Origin: Clostridia bacterium
GTDB taxonomy: Bacteria; Bacillota; Clostridia; Christensenellales; UBA1242
Reading direction: 5' to 3'
Length of the DNA: 64,000 bases
NCBI GenBank assembly: GCA_900767835.1
Contig: CAAGAO010000030.1
Coordinates: forward strand, 42,912 to 106,911
Position 1 is the first letter of the stretch. Each line of letters opens with the position of its first letter. Below, piece after piece: positions 1-10,030 of the stretch. The notes under the pieces are model-generated. The model worked only from the letters and a program-made list of their open reading frames with translations. It was not told the origin of the DNA and ran no database searches. A program made the position numbers and the translations under genes.

Positions 1-2
1 CA

Positions 3-2615
3 AGAATTACAAAAATAAAGACAGACGATATAGGTCTAAGCAAAGAAATTTCTGCCGAAAAATCTTCCATAACAAAAACAATAAATTCTATAAAAGACCA
101 ATATGTTGACAAAGAAACAGTTTTAAAATCTTACGAAAAATGTGAAAATTTAATTAAAAATCTTATAAATTTGCTGTTTTTATTCAAAAAAGAGTATTTT
201 TTAATAAAAAAAGAGTTAAATGAATATGATTTTGACGATATTGAACGTTTCGCAATAACCCTTCTAGAAGACGAAAAAATCAACCAAGAAATAAAAAATT
301 CATATAAACACATTTTTGTTGACGAGTTTCAAGACGCAAACAAAGTTCAAGAAAAAATTATATTTTTACTTCAAAACAACAATTTGTTTTTTGTCGGCGA
401 TACAAAACAATCTATTTATGCCTTTAGACAATCGGACCCAGAAATATTTTTAAACATAGAAAAAATTTTTAAGGCAGATGAAAATAGTTGTGCAAAAAAA
501 TTAAATTGCAATTTTAGAACAAACAAAAATATTTTACAATTTGTTAATGAGATTTTTAGTATCATTATGACAAGCGGTACTTGTGGAGTAAATTATAAAC
601 AAGATGCACAATTTATACCAAAAGCACAATATGAAGATGTCGACAATGAAAAGTGTGTTTCTTTAAACATAATTTTAAATGATGAGCAAGCAAAACAAGA
701 AGCACCTAATAAGGTTTATTCCGTAAAAGAAAATTCCTTACACTCAAGCGAAAGTAATAAATTTAATACCGAAAGTTTATTTATTTGTCAAAAAATTTTA
801 AGTTTACTTGGCGAAAAAATTTACGATAACGAAAAAGAATCTTTTAGGAAAATTACATATAACGATATAAAGATACTGGTTTTAAAACGCGGTAAATTTT
901 TAGACAATTTAATTAAAAATTTTAGTGATCTTAATATTCCATATATTGTAAACATTAACCAATATTTAGAGGAATGTTACGATAACCAAGTCTTATACAA
1001 TCTTATAAGACTTGCTAATAATTTTTATGACGATTACGCATTATATGCCGTTTTATCGTCCGCACTATATAATTTTAGTGACAGTGAACTTGCATATATC
1101 AAAATGTCTTTACCAGATGAAAAATATTTTTATAATTGCATCTTAAATTTTAATGAAAATGGGAAAATTAAAGACAAGTTAAATATTTTTTTAGACGACC
1201 TTAAAACTTTTCAATATGAATATACTTATAAGGGATTATATTTTGCCCTCGGCAATATTGTCTACAAAACAAATTATCTTTTGACAATTTCATACGATAC
1301 CGACTTTAATGAAAGAAAATCAAACATTCAAAGTTACATTAATAGTTTTATTGATTCAAAATATAATTTTAATGTGAGTGATTATTTGCTTTATAGAGAG
1401 TCCGCAATTAGGCAAAACAAAGTCCAACCTGACAAAACCTTTTCAGATGCAGTTGAAATAACCACAATGCACTCATCAAAAGGTCTAGAATACCCTGTAG
1501 TAATTTTACCATTTTTAAATCAAGATTTTTCCAACAATGCTTCTTATAGCAATATAGAAATAAATAAAGATTTAGGTATAGGAATAAAAAGTTATGACGA
1601 AGAAGACCGTTCGGTGTCTGGTGGTATATTTTATAATGCTTGCAATATTAAGGAAAAAGATATTGAAACTAGCGAAAAAATAAGACTTTTATATGTCGCA
1701 ACAACAAGAGCGAAAAATAAACTTATTTTGTGCGGAACAAACAATAAAAAGATAAACAAACTAAAAACCGACTTACAAATTATGCATTGTAGCAATTATC
1801 TTTCATTAATTTTAGGTTCAATGCCAGAAAATATAATAGACGACATCAATGATAATAAAGAATTTCAAACATCAATTTTTGGCAACGAAAAACTCCAACT
1901 ATCGGTACAAAAAGTTCAAACCGATTTATCATCAAACAACATAATTATGCCATCATCACAAGACGAGGAGAACATCTCACACATTGCAGAATTTTTAGAT
2001 AAAGATTTAAGCATACAAAAATCAATCATCGCTTTAAAAAATGCCGTATCTGAACTTGTTGCAGACGAGAATACAAGTCAAAATTTTGCTCCACACACAT
2101 TAAGCATTAGCGAACATTTAAGTGAAAAATCAAACGATATAGGAACTCTTTATCACTCGCTTTTGGAAAAAATAGATTTTTTTGATATGAATAACATTCA
2201 GGACATACAAGACTATATAGAATGTAATTATCAAGAGCACGAAATAGAAATATTTAAAAAATTAAATTATGAAAACATCTTAAAAAATATCCAAATATTA
2301 AAAAGGATAATAACTCCACAAGACAAAGTTTTAAAAGAACAAAAATTTGTTATGTGTGTTCCATACAATCAAGTATCCAACAGCCCAAATACAAGTAAAG
2401 TGTTAATCCAAGGCATTATGGACTTAATAATTATTAAAGATAATAAGATTATTTTAATCGACTACAAACTTACTCATAAAAATAAACAACAAATAATAGA
2501 TACATATTATAAACAACTAGAATTATACTCTCTCGCACTGAGCAAACGCTTTAAAAATATGCAAATAGAAAGACTAATTTTAAACCTTTACCAAGGCGAA
2601 ATCATCAATATTTAA
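3..2615 (+). CDS. addA: ATP-dependent helicase/nuclease subunit A (AddA), 5' end outside window
   Basis: The frame is open from base 3, so the gene begins before the window; the first in-window TTG near 171 is not a start. AddA with AddB forms the RecBCD-like complex that resects double-strand breaks. Visible UvrD/Rep-type motifs in order: the YDFDDIERFA segment near 225-255, Walker B DEFQD at 321-335, GDTKQSIYAFR near 397-428, CNFRT near 505-520, the TTMHSSKGLEYPVV segment near 1460-1500 and the RLLYVATTRAK segment near 1683-1715. The C-terminal nuclease domain follows, with GTLYHSLLE near 2141, a G-x-x-D motif near 2415 and IDYK near 2458, then the YKQLELYSLAL helix. The N-terminal Walker A is not in the window. 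Family assignment is firm; a RecB-like paralogue is the only real alternative. Confidence 0.93.
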   Translation, partial: RITKIKTDDIGLSKEISAEKSSITKTINSIKDQYVDKETVLKSYEKCENLIKNLINLLFLFKKEYFLIKKELNEYDFDDIERFAITLLEDEKINQEIKNSYKHIFVDEFQDANKVQEKIIFLLQNNNLFFVGDTKQSIYAFRQSDPEIFLNIEKIFKADENSCAKKLNCNFRTNKNILQFVNEIFSIIMTSGTCGVNYKQDAQFIPKAQYEDVDNEKCVSLNIILNDEQAKQEAPNKVYSVKENSLHSSESNKFNTESLFICQKILSLLGEKIYDNEKESFRKITYNDIKILVLKRGKFLDNLIKNFSDLNIPYIVNINQYLEECYDNQVLYNLIRLANNFYDDYALYAVLSSALYNFSDSELAYIKMSLPDEKYFYNCILNFNENGKIKDKLNIFLDDLKTFQYEYTYKGLYFALGNIVYKTNYLLTISYDTDFNERKSNIQSYINSFIDSKYNFNVSDYLLYRESAIRQNKVQPDKTFSDAVEITTMHSSKGLEYPVVILPFLNQDFSNNASYSNIEINKDLGIGIKSYDEEDRSVSGGIFYNACNIKEKDIETSEKIRLLYVATTRAKNKLILCGTNNKKINKLKTDLQIMHCSNYLSLILGSMPENIIDDINDNKEFQTSIFGNEKLQLSVQKVQTDLSSNNIIMPSSQDEENISHIAEFLDKDLSIQKSIIALKNAVSELVADENTSQNFAPHTLSISEHLSEKSNDIGTLYHSLLEKIDFFDMNNIQDIQDYIECNYQEHEIEIFKKLNYENILKNIQILKRIITPQDKVLKEQKFVMCVPYNQVSNSPNTSKVLIQGIMDLIIIKDNKIILIDYKLTHKNKQQIIDTYYKQLELYSLALSKRFKNMQIERLILNLYQGEIINI

Positions 2616-2628
2616 TAGGTAAAAATTA

Positions 2629-2672
2629 ATTATTGAAAAATTATTGAAAAATTATTGAAAAATTATTGAAAA
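2629..2672. repeat. Four perfect 11-bp tandem repeats
   Basis: The unit ATTATTGAAAA occurs four times head to tail between the addA stop and the promoter of the next gene. The 11-bp period is close to one helical turn, so the A-tracts are phased on one face, as expected for curved DNA. Its function is unknown. Confidence 0.9.
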
Positions 2673-2740
2673 ATATTAGTTAAAATTATTTTTGTATGTT
2701 ATACTAATTACGAAAAACTAATTTTAGTGAGGAGAAAACT

Positions 2741-5440
2741 ATGACACTTGGTATAGTTCAAACAATTTGGAACGCATTTTTTGATTTGATTAGTTCCACT
2801 TTAACCTTAGACATTATTTTTTATATTGGCGTAGGTTTTTTACTTTTAATGTCGCTATTCTTCTTCATAAAGGCTCGCACCTCTTATGAATACAAACTCG
2901 ACAAAACAGCCGATAGGCTTAATGATTGGCTTTATAGACATCAAACTATAACAGACCAAAACCTTGTTGAATTTAATAATATTATTAAAGACCGCAAATC
3001 TCCAAAAATATTACGCAAATATTGGCAACAATATATGTTATATCGTGACAAGGCTCCAAGCGAATATATGAGCACATATAATTGTATAGACAAACCTTTA
3101 AAAACAAGCAGTTTTACATCAAGTATTAAAAACTTTTCTATGATTTATAAAATAACTGCACTTGTTACATTCTTCTTGTCTATGTTTTGTTTTGCAAGTC
3201 GTAACGACACAATTTTAACATATGTAACTCAATCTATGGTTGCATCTATTGTTATTTTATTCCTTGGTGTAGTTTTAACTCTTGCCTTAAGAGCAATGCA
3301 AAACTATAATCTTGCAACCTTGTATCAATCATTCAATGTATTTGCAAGATATATTGACAAGGCAAGCACATCTATTCCTAAATATGTTGATTTTGAAATT
3401 CTATTTACAAAACAAGAAATTAATGATGGTATCCCAATTTTAGGCGAATACTTAGAAAAACGTGCTCGCCAAGAACAAGAAGAATTGGAAGAAGCACAAA
3501 GAAATGCTGTTGCACACGAAGAATATGATTTTTCTACCTCTGGTATTGATGGTTCACTTGTGTTAGAACGTGCTATGAAAGAGTCCGAAACTTATCTTAA
3601 TATTAAACAAAGACTTCTTACCGAAATTCAACAATTTGAATCTGAAATTGCAACTTTAAAGAAAAATTACGAAAATACTTCAAAAGACTATCAACGTAAA
3701 CTTCAAGCATCTAAAGAAAATATGGAAAGACTTCGTCAACAACAAGAAGAATCCACCAATCGTATTGAAGTTAACTATATTAGAAAACAACAACAAGACG
3801 AAGTAAAAAAGCAAGAGCAATTAGAAAAAGACCAAGAAGATGCAACAAACAAATTTAATGCTGAAATTAACTCATTAAATGTTGAAATTGAAAAACGTAG
3901 AGCTGAACTTGAAAGCAAGAAAAAGGGTGTTCAAGAAGCAATGCTTAACGAATATCAAACATTCTCTACAAAACTTCACAAGAATATTTCAGACGAAGTC
4001 GAAAAAAGCAAAAACGAAAGCATACAACAAGTTAATATTGAAAAAGAACAATATGCTCAAGCAATTACTTATCTTAAAAATGAAGTTGATAAGAGCAACG
4101 AATTGATTAAATCTAAAGACCAAACCATTGCAGAACTTGCAACTAAACTTCAAGAATATCTAGGCGGTAAATATGCCGAACAACAAACCGAAAAAACTGA
4201 CGAAGAAGTAACCAATATCGAAACCGTAGATAAAACCCAAGAACAACCAGCAGAACAAGAGCCAGTACAAGAGCAAGAAATTGAACAAACTCAAGAACAA
4301 GCAACTGAAGACGAAGAAGAAATGCAAGGTCATTATGACAAAAACGGATATTACTGGTTTAATAATGGAACATATTACGACAACAATAATTTATATCACG
4401 ACTTAGAAGGTAATGTTTTTGATGCTGACGGCAATGTTGTTGAAACTGGAATGCCAGTGGAAAAAGAAACTGAAGAAAATGCTCAAAAAGAACAAGAAGA
4501 AATAAAAGAAGAACCACAAGAAGAGCCACAAGAAGAAATAAAAGAAGAACCACAAGAAGAGCCACAAGAAGAAATAAAAGAAGGACCACAAGAAGAGCCA
4601 CAAGAAGAAACTAAGGCTGTAGAAGTAGAAGAAGAAAATATCGTAGAAAATTCAAAACAAGTTGACTCAGCAGCCGAAGAGCCAGAAAAGAAACCTGAAG
4701 AACAGGAAGTGGAAGAAGAACAACCTACCGAGCAAACCAAAGAAGAAAAACAAAACGAACAAACTCAAGAAAATGCTCCTTTAGAAGAGGGACAACCTGT
4801 TGAAGCAAAAGAACCAGTTGATGGTAAAAAAGATTTAAGCGGTAACTTTACTTACGAAGATGGCACTTATTACGATAAAGACAACTTATACCATAACAAA
4901 GACGGCAAAGTATTTAACACTGAAGGTGTGGAAGTTAAACTAGAAGAAAAGCAAGCTGAAAATAAAGAAGAACAACCAACAGAAGAAAAACCAAAACGCA
5001 AAGCAGGACGCCCTAGAAAAGAGAACATTGAAGGTGTAGAGGACAAGCCTAAACGCAAAGTAGGCAGACCTAAAAAAGAAAAGACTGAGGTTGTAGAGGA
5101 CAAACCTAAACGTAAAGCCGGTCGTCCTAAAAAAGAAAAGACTGAAGTTGTAGAGGACAAACCTAAACGCAAAGCTGGTCGTCCTAAAAAAGTCAAAGAG
5201 GAAGTTGTAGAAGAAAAACCAAAACGCAAAGTTGGCAGACCTAAAAAAGCAATAACCGAAAAACAACCAAACACAAAACGCAAAGTTGGCAGACCTAAAA
5301 AAGAACAACCAGCAGAAGAAAAACCAAAACGCAAAGCAGGACGTCCTAAAAAAACCGACGTTAATGACCAAAGTGCAAAACTTTTACAACAATTAGGTCA
5401 ATCATTATTAAATATAACTGCTAATAACAATAACGAGTAG
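2741..5440 (+). CDS. Membrane-anchored coiled-coil protein with seven C-terminal AT-hook-like motifs
   Basis: I do not recognise a named family. The start follows GAGGAG with good spacing and an extended -10 (TGTTATACT at 2697-2705). The 899 residues show, in order: a membrane helix near 20-45; a second membrane pair near 130-190; a long Gln/Glu/Lys coiled coil from about 240 to 470; an acidic, low-complexity Glu/Pro/Gln stretch with near-identical EEPQEEPQEEIK repeats; two copies of a Tyr/Asp/Asn-rich module (around YDNNNLYHDLEGNVFD and YDKDNLYHNKDGKVFN); and seven KPKRK(A/V)GRPKK motifs near the C-terminus. GRP flanked by basic residues is the AT-hook core, which binds the minor groove of AT-rich DNA. 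A membrane protein ending in AT hooks could tether DNA to the envelope. That role is inference; the motif could also be a generic basic tail. Confidence 0.8.
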   Translation: MTLGIVQTIWNAFFDLISSTLTLDIIFYIGVGFLLLMSLFFFIKARTSYEYKLDKTADRLNDWLYRHQTITDQNLVEFNNIIKDRKSPKILRKYWQQYMLYRDKAPSEYMSTYNCIDKPLKTSSFTSSIKNFSMIYKITALVTFFLSMFCFASRNDTILTYVTQSMVASIVILFLGVVLTLALRAMQNYNLATLYQSFNVFARYIDKASTSIPKYVDFEILFTKQEINDGIPILGEYLEKRARQEQEELEEAQRNAVAHEEYDFSTSGIDGSLVLERAMKESETYLNIKQRLLTEIQQFESEIATLKKNYENTSKDYQRKLQASKENMERLRQQQEESTNRIEVNYIRKQQQDEVKKQEQLEKDQEDATNKFNAEINSLNVEIEKRRAELESKKKGVQEAMLNEYQTFSTKLHKNISDEVEKSKNESIQQVNIEKEQYAQAITYLKNEVDKSNELIKSKDQTIAELATKLQEYLGGKYAEQQTEKTDEEVTNIETVDKTQEQPAEQEPVQEQEIEQTQEQATEDEEEMQGHYDKNGYYWFNNGTYYDNNNLYHDLEGNVFDADGNVVETGMPVEKETEENAQKEQEEIKEEPQEEPQEEIKEEPQEEPQEEIKEGPQEEPQEETKAVEVEEENIVENSKQVDSAAEEPEKKPEEQEVEEEQPTEQTKEEKQNEQTQENAPLEEGQPVEAKEPVDGKKDLSGNFTYEDGTYYDKDNLYHNKDGKVFNTEGVEVKLEEKQAENKEEQPTEEKPKRKAGRPRKENIEGVEDKPKRKVGRPKKEKTEVVEDKPKRKAGRPKKEKTEVVEDKPKRKAGRPKKVKEEVVEEKPKRKVGRPKKAITEKQPNTKRKVGRPKKEQPAEEKPKRKAGRPKKTDVNDQSAKLLQQLGQSLLNITANNNNE

Positions 5441-5458
5441 TTTAACATATTAGAAAAG

Positions 5459-5504
5459 CTGTAAAGAAGTTTAATTTTAAATAATTTCTTTACAGTTTTT
5501 CTTT
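5459..5504 (+). terminator. Intrinsic terminator
   Basis: A 10-bp stem (CTGTAAAGAA with TTCTTTACAG) is followed by a T-rich tract, just after the AT-hook gene. Confidence 0.85.
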
Positions 5505-5988
5505 AAATATCAAGCAAAACCAACAATGTAATGTTACAATATAATCAAAATAAATTTTACACAGCATAAACTATTTAATACTTAAAAATGCTATATATAA
5601 AAATACAAAAATCAATATCATTTTACTACAATGTGTTAAATAATTTAATTGTTACAAGAAGTAAATATGAATAAAATATGTCAAAGTTGCGTTATGATAA
5701 TTATAGAAAATGAGTAATAAAACATAAACTAAGATATAATTATAAATAACGATTATTACAAAATAACGATTATTACAAATATTGTTATAATAATGCCAAA
5801 AATATTGATAAATAGATAATAATACATACATTGAAATATGTTCACGATATGGCTATCAAGTAAATATGCCCAATGACGAAATGAAAGTATCTTGCACAAA
5901 ATTATAACCAACTTTAAAAAGATGGGCAAAACCAAAATAAAAAATAATAATTTCAAAATCAATCTAACATAATTAACTATTATTAAGA
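5505..5988. other. Non-coding AT-rich gap with a 17-bp tandem duplication
   Basis: No supportable gene. A perfect 17-bp unit (AAATAACGATTATTACA) is present twice in tandem at 5744-5777. The possible short reverse frame near 5756-5962 lacks a ribosome-binding site and is taken as chance. Confidence 0.7.
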
Positions 5989-6017
5989 TTGATTTTATTT
6001 ACTTTTAGTGTTATACT
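5989..6017 (+). promoter_or_regulatory. Promoter of the single-pass ectodomain gene
   Basis: TTGATT (5989-5994), a 17-nt spacer and TATACT (6012-6017). The longest upstream start of the following frame lies inside this promoter, which decides the start at 6046. Confidence 0.8.
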
Positions 6018-6045
6018 AAAACTACAATTATTAAAGGAGGTTGCA

Positions 6046-7275
6046 ATGGACGAATTTGATAATGAATCAAATCAGCAAGCCGAAAAAATGGGTAGTAAAC
6101 TCAAACAAACCGCAAAAAAGGCTGGAAACAAAGTAAAAAGTGCAGTAGCCAACTCTGCAAGAGTCGCCACAAAAGTAATGAAAAATCCACTCTTTTGGAA
6201 AGCACTTTTAATTGTTGGTTGCATTTTTCTTGCAGTATTCTTTATTATCGTTATAATTGAGGTGATTGCAAGTGCCTTTTCATTTAATCCATTCAACCCA
6301 GTTAATGGCACTTTGAGGTCTGTTTTTGGTATTCAAAGCGACAAATTTTATGGTGCTAGAATGATATATGAAGATGACGAAACTGCCAACGCAGAAATTA
6401 AAGATATCTATCTTAAATTTACACAAAACATAATAATTGACATCAATAACGATGATGCAAAAGTTAGTATAGATACAACAACTCACAACAATAATCAAAT
6501 TACAATTTTGGTCACAAATTTTGCAAAACAATTAGCCCTAAACACAAATCCAACCGCAAATGTAAACACTTTAGATGACAGTTTAAATATAATCACACAT
6601 TACGGGTTTAATGACTCTGAGGCAAGTATAGTGTTTAACTCTATTGCAAGCGACATAAAAGATAACGGACTTACAACAACAGAAAAAACAGAATTAACCG
6701 AAAAAATGCAAAATGCATATTCAAATGAAAAGTATTCAATAATTAAAAAAATATTGCCAAAAATAACAATTAAAGATAAGTTATTTACAGGAAATAACAC
6801 TGAACTTGAAGAACTCACTAGAGAAAAATATTTAGGCTATGTATTTATGCCAAAAGATAATGTAACTTTTAAAACTTTATCTTTTAGATTTGTTGTAACT
6901 CAAGACCACACCGCTGAAGTCGAATTAAAACATTACACACAAAGCGGAATACAAACAATAAAAGAAAAAACAACAGTAGACAATTCTTGGTACAATGTCG
7001 ACACCGAAGAATTTACCGATTATGAAGTAACTAATCTTAGTGAAAATGTAACACCATTTACAGCAATAAACACCGCGAATATTCAGGAACTTGCTGACGG
7101 TGTAAGTATTTATTACTTGCTTGCAAATAACCTATATAGCACTTATTTTAAGGCTTTTGAAGGCGAATATACGGGGCAAAATTTATTAGAAAATATCAAC
7201 TCCGACAATTATATTTACTTGCAATGTTCGAATGACGGAGCCTTTAATTTAGCCGAATATGTTACCGAATATTAA
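6046..7275 (+). CDS. Single-pass membrane protein with large extracellular domain, possibly T4SS-associated
   Basis: Start chosen at the ATG behind AAAGGAGG (6033-6040); a longer frame would begin within the promoter. The 409 residues have a Lys/Ala-rich cytoplasmic N-terminus of about 45 residues, one strong membrane helix (near NPLFWKALLIVGCIFLAVFF) and about 330 outside residues without cysteines until near the end and without a recognised domain. Its position next to VirB6-like and VirB2-like genes, and its topology (short inside, one helix, globular outside), fit a VirB8/TcpC-type scaffold of a Gram-positive T4SS, but no sequence motif proves it. It may also be a shortened form of the larger hydrolase-bearing T4SS proteins. 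Function unknown. Confidence 0.8.
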   Translation: MDEFDNESNQQAEKMGSKLKQTAKKAGNKVKSAVANSARVATKVMKNPLFWKALLIVGCIFLAVFFIIVIIEVIASAFSFNPFNPVNGTLRSVFGIQSDKFYGARMIYEDDETANAEIKDIYLKFTQNIIIDINNDDAKVSIDTTTHNNNQITILVTNFAKQLALNTNPTANVNTLDDSLNIITHYGFNDSEASIVFNSIASDIKDNGLTTTEKTELTEKMQNAYSNEKYSIIKKILPKITIKDKLFTGNNTELEELTREKYLGYVFMPKDNVTFKTLSFRFVVTQDHTAEVELKHYTQSGIQTIKEKTTVDNSWYNVDTEEFTDYEVTNLSENVTPFTAINTANIQELADGVSIYYLLANNLYSTYFKAFEGEYTGQNLLENINSDNYIYLQCSNDGAFNLAEYVTEY

Positions 7276-7290
7276 TTTTATGTAAAAAAT

Positions 7291-7334
7291 AAAAAATATG
7301 ATTTAACCTTGAAAGGTTAAATCATATTTTTTGT
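7291..7334. terminator. Bidirectional intrinsic terminator
   Basis: An 18-bp perfect stem (7291-7308 with 7315-7332) flanked by an A run and a T run lies between two convergent genes and can serve both. Confidence 0.92.
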
Positions 7335-7391
7335 AAATAAACCATAACATTAAATAGGTAAGTATCAAATGCAAACTATTTGCATTTTTAA

Positions 7392-9677
7392 TTATTTAAT
7401 TTTGTTTTTATTCATTATGTCTTTTATTTGGTCTGAAAGTGGAAGAACAGATGCAACATTTCCAATATTGCCAGATGCTCTTTTAATTTCACCGTCAGCA
7501 TGTTTAACTACGCCACCAGCAGCCCTTGCAATTCTTTGCTTAGTTTTACTACTTTCAAGTTTCTTGTTAAGTCTTTCAACTTCTTTCTTATTGTCTTCAA
7601 AGGCTTTATCTCTAGCAGTTTTAAGTTTTGATTGTTCTTCTTTAACTGCTTTAATTTTAGCGTCTGCAGATGTCCTTCTTTCATCAAGACCTGTTTGCCC
7701 TTGACGGAACATAGATGCAAGTTGTGCTTTTCTTGCTTCATTTTCGGTATTAGAAAGACTTGTATCATATTTGTAATAACTATCCATTTTCTTAGCATCA
7801 TCTTTTGCATACATTTCATCAAGTACTTGTTTTCTAAATGCTGAATCATTTTTAACTTTATCTTGGAAATCCATAACTTCTTGAGATGAATTCTTCTTGC
7901 CAACAAAATGCGATTTTTTATATGCTTTAATCATTGCATTATCATTATCTTGAGTACGAGCAGTAAAGCCTCCAGTTGCATTTGTAAATTCATTAAATGA
8001 TGCTTGGTCAGCATTAATTGAATCTAGTTCGCTTTGATTTGTAGCCATTTGATTTGCCCAAGATTCTTCTTGTGCATCAAACTCTTTAGTCTGCTTATCG
8101 TAATCTTTACCAGTTTGATTAATCTTCTTATTAATACGGTCTCTTTGTGATGCAGAATGTGCTCTTGCCATAAAGCCAGCAGCCTTTCCAATACCTCTAG
8201 CAGGAAGAGTAATAGGCATTGCGGCAAGACGAGCAGCACTTAGGGTTGTGTTTACACCTTTTGCAAAATTACCAGATATTGCATCTGCAGTTTTACCCAC
8301 TGCTTCATAATTTCCTGAATCTCCAGTGAATAATTTAGCAAATGCTTTGTTTAATGAGTCTACCGCATTAAAGGCAGCCATTAAGAAGAATGTTGTTATA
8401 ATATAATCAATGAATGGAATATTGAATAATTTGATTGTTTGCCAAATTGCAATAATAGGAGAAACTAAGTTTAATGTTCCAACCATTATAGAAAGCAATA
8501 TAAATTTGGTTATAAACATTCCCCTCCAAGACTCTAACGACTTACCACCATCAAGTGGCATAAGGGAAGTAGAAATTGGAGCAACAACAAACAAACCAAT
8601 AACTTCGAAGAATCTTTGCATTAAATATAGTACAAAACTAAAATACAATTTACCAATAGTCATGGTTGCAATAAATGCAATTATGTAATTAAATGTCCAC
8701 AAATCGTAGAAGTAATAAACCGCATTAACATTATATTTACTTAAACTACTAATATTGTTATATTGCCAAGTTCCAATTGTAATAAAATCACAATCTGGAT
8801 AAAATTCTTTTATTATATTCTTATTTAACGAAGTTGTATCTTTTAGTTTAGCATTTATAGCAAAACCAGTGTCAATTATATCTCCAGCAGAATTTGCGTC
8901 ATTAAAGTTACCTAAGAAGCCTAAAGTGTTATCATTTTTTAACACTTTATAATATTCCTCATTGTTTCTAATTCTATTACACCCATACGCACACGCTTTA
9001 AACACAATTCCACTAAAAGGCTCTGTAGTAGTAGGAATATGTAGACCAAAAATTTCATAAGCCATATAGGAATCTTGTTTGTTTTTTAATACATCTTCAT
9101 TAAAAGCAGCAGAACCAGAGTTACTATCTTCTACCGCATTCCATTGTGCATAATAAGTAGAGACCTCAGATTGTGTAGATGTAGGCTGAGTTGTGACGGT
9201 ATTTACAACACCAACCAAAGCATTAAATAAGAACATACCTACTAAGCAAGAAACCGGAACAATTGCAAAAGAGAAAATTGCTTTAAAGAAATTCTTAACA
9301 ACTCCCGATTTAGAATTTCCTTTTTCTTTGTCTGGGTTATATTCTAATCTTAAAAGTGCAATTATCGAAGTGATAATCAACATAAACACGCCTAAGATAA
9401 TTAGTGACCAAAATATAGTCTTTATTGCAGGATATTTAGAACTAAACAAAGCATCGATAATTATTTTATAAACCGAATCCCCAACATATGGGTCTGTCTC
9501 ACCAACAATTGTAATAGATTCAAGTCCTGCTAGTTTTCTAAATGCTAGTTGACATAAGTCAATTACTGATAACACACACGACACAATAAAGTAAAGAAAT
9601 TTAGGCATAATTGTCAACAAACTCTTTATAGCATCCATAATTGCGTCGCCAACTGCCCCCAAAAGCATTGCGTTCAT
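7392..9677 (-). CDS. VirB6/TrbL-like polytopic T4SS membrane protein
   Basis: Start at 9677 follows AAGGAG on the minus strand; the longer frame runs through an extended -10 (TGGTATACT) and is rejected. The 761 residues carry about seven hydrophobic helices in the first 480: near 20-45, 75-100, 115-145, four between about 310 and 420 (including a VVAPISTSLMPLDGG turn and SWRGMFITKF), and one near 440-465. A Gly/Ala segment (TGDSGNYEAVGKTADAISG) and a long charged coiled-coil tail follow. This layout matches VirB6/TrbL-type channel proteins of Gram-positive integrative elements (of the kind named Mbov_0396 in mycoplasma elements). It would form the inner-membrane pore. It shares its strand with the VirB2-like gene upstream. 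Family call is by topology and local motifs, not alignment. Confidence 0.75.
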   Translation of the reverse strand: MNAMLLGAVGDAIMDAIKSLLTIMPKFLYFIVSCVLSVIDLCQLAFRKLAGLESITIVGETDPYVGDSVYKIIIDALFSSKYPAIKTIFWSLIILGVFMLIITSIIALLRLEYNPDKEKGNSKSGVVKNFFKAIFSFAIVPVSCLVGMFLFNALVGVVNTVTTQPTSTQSEVSTYYAQWNAVEDSNSGSAAFNEDVLKNKQDSYMAYEIFGLHIPTTTEPFSGIVFKACAYGCNRIRNNEEYYKVLKNDNTLGFLGNFNDANSAGDIIDTGFAINAKLKDTTSLNKNIIKEFYPDCDFITIGTWQYNNISSLSKYNVNAVYYFYDLWTFNYIIAFIATMTIGKLYFSFVLYLMQRFFEVIGLFVVAPISTSLMPLDGGKSLESWRGMFITKFILLSIMVGTLNLVSPIIAIWQTIKLFNIPFIDYIITTFFLMAAFNAVDSLNKAFAKLFTGDSGNYEAVGKTADAISGNFAKGVNTTLSAARLAAMPITLPARGIGKAAGFMARAHSASQRDRINKKINQTGKDYDKQTKEFDAQEESWANQMATNQSELDSINADQASFNEFTNATGGFTARTQDNDNAMIKAYKKSHFVGKKNSSQEVMDFQDKVKNDSAFRKQVLDEMYAKDDAKKMDSYYKYDTSLSNTENEARKAQLASMFRQGQTGLDERRTSADAKIKAVKEEQSKLKTARDKAFEDNKKEVERLNKKLESSKTKQRIARAAGGVVKHADGEIKRASGNIGNVASVLPLSDQIKDIMNKNKIK

Positions 9678-9973
9678 AATTAGAAATCTCCTTTTTATAC
9701 TTTTAGTATACCAAAAACCAATAAATTTGTACATAGTTTTTTGTAAAATAATTAAATAATATTTAATTAATATTTCTACGCTTAGTTGAAAAGCAGTTAA
9801 ATGCTAAACATTTTAAAATGGAATAAGCATAAACTAAAATCAATGCTTAATAAAAACATTTCGTAAAATAGTATTAAATAATTTAAAAGTCTTAGTATTC
9901 ATAAACTTAAGAAACCATAGTTAAAATTATAAAAAATAAGGCATGTTTAACTTTTTCATTTTCTTGATATTAC

Positions 9974-10005
9974 AAAAAAGACCTTTGATTTAAAGGTCTT
10001 TTTAC
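9974..10005. terminator. Terminator of the VirB2-like gene
   Basis: AAAGACCTTT pairs with AAAGGTCTTT around a short loop, with A and T runs on both sides. It acts on the minus-strand transcript and could work both ways. The 9678-9973 stretch beyond it shows only the promoter of the VirB6-like gene. Confidence 0.88.
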
Positions 10006-10030
10006 TTACTACTAATTTGATTGTTTATAA

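Noticed and set aside
2629..2672. CRISPR array
   Set aside because: The repeats are only 11 bp and contiguous without spacers; no cas gene is in the window. No other repeat in the window has CRISPR spacing.
4359..5371. Several long minus-strand frames (up to 154 codons) over the AT-hook gene
   Set aside because: They are the reverse reading of Glu/Gln/Lys-rich repeats (giving runs of Leu, Phe and Ser), have no ribosome-binding sites and no independent support.
5756..5962. 68-codon hydrophobic minus-strand frame
   Set aside because: Hydrophobic composition follows from T-rich sequence; no ribosome-binding site and it overlaps the tandem duplication.
5989..6045. Longer N-terminus for the single-pass ectodomain protein
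   Set aside because: It would start inside the TTGATT/TATACT promoter; the ATG at 6046 behind AAAGGAGG is the start.
9678..9734. Longer N-terminus for the VirB6-like protein
   Set aside because: The extension crosses the extended -10 and the Shine-Dalgarno site.
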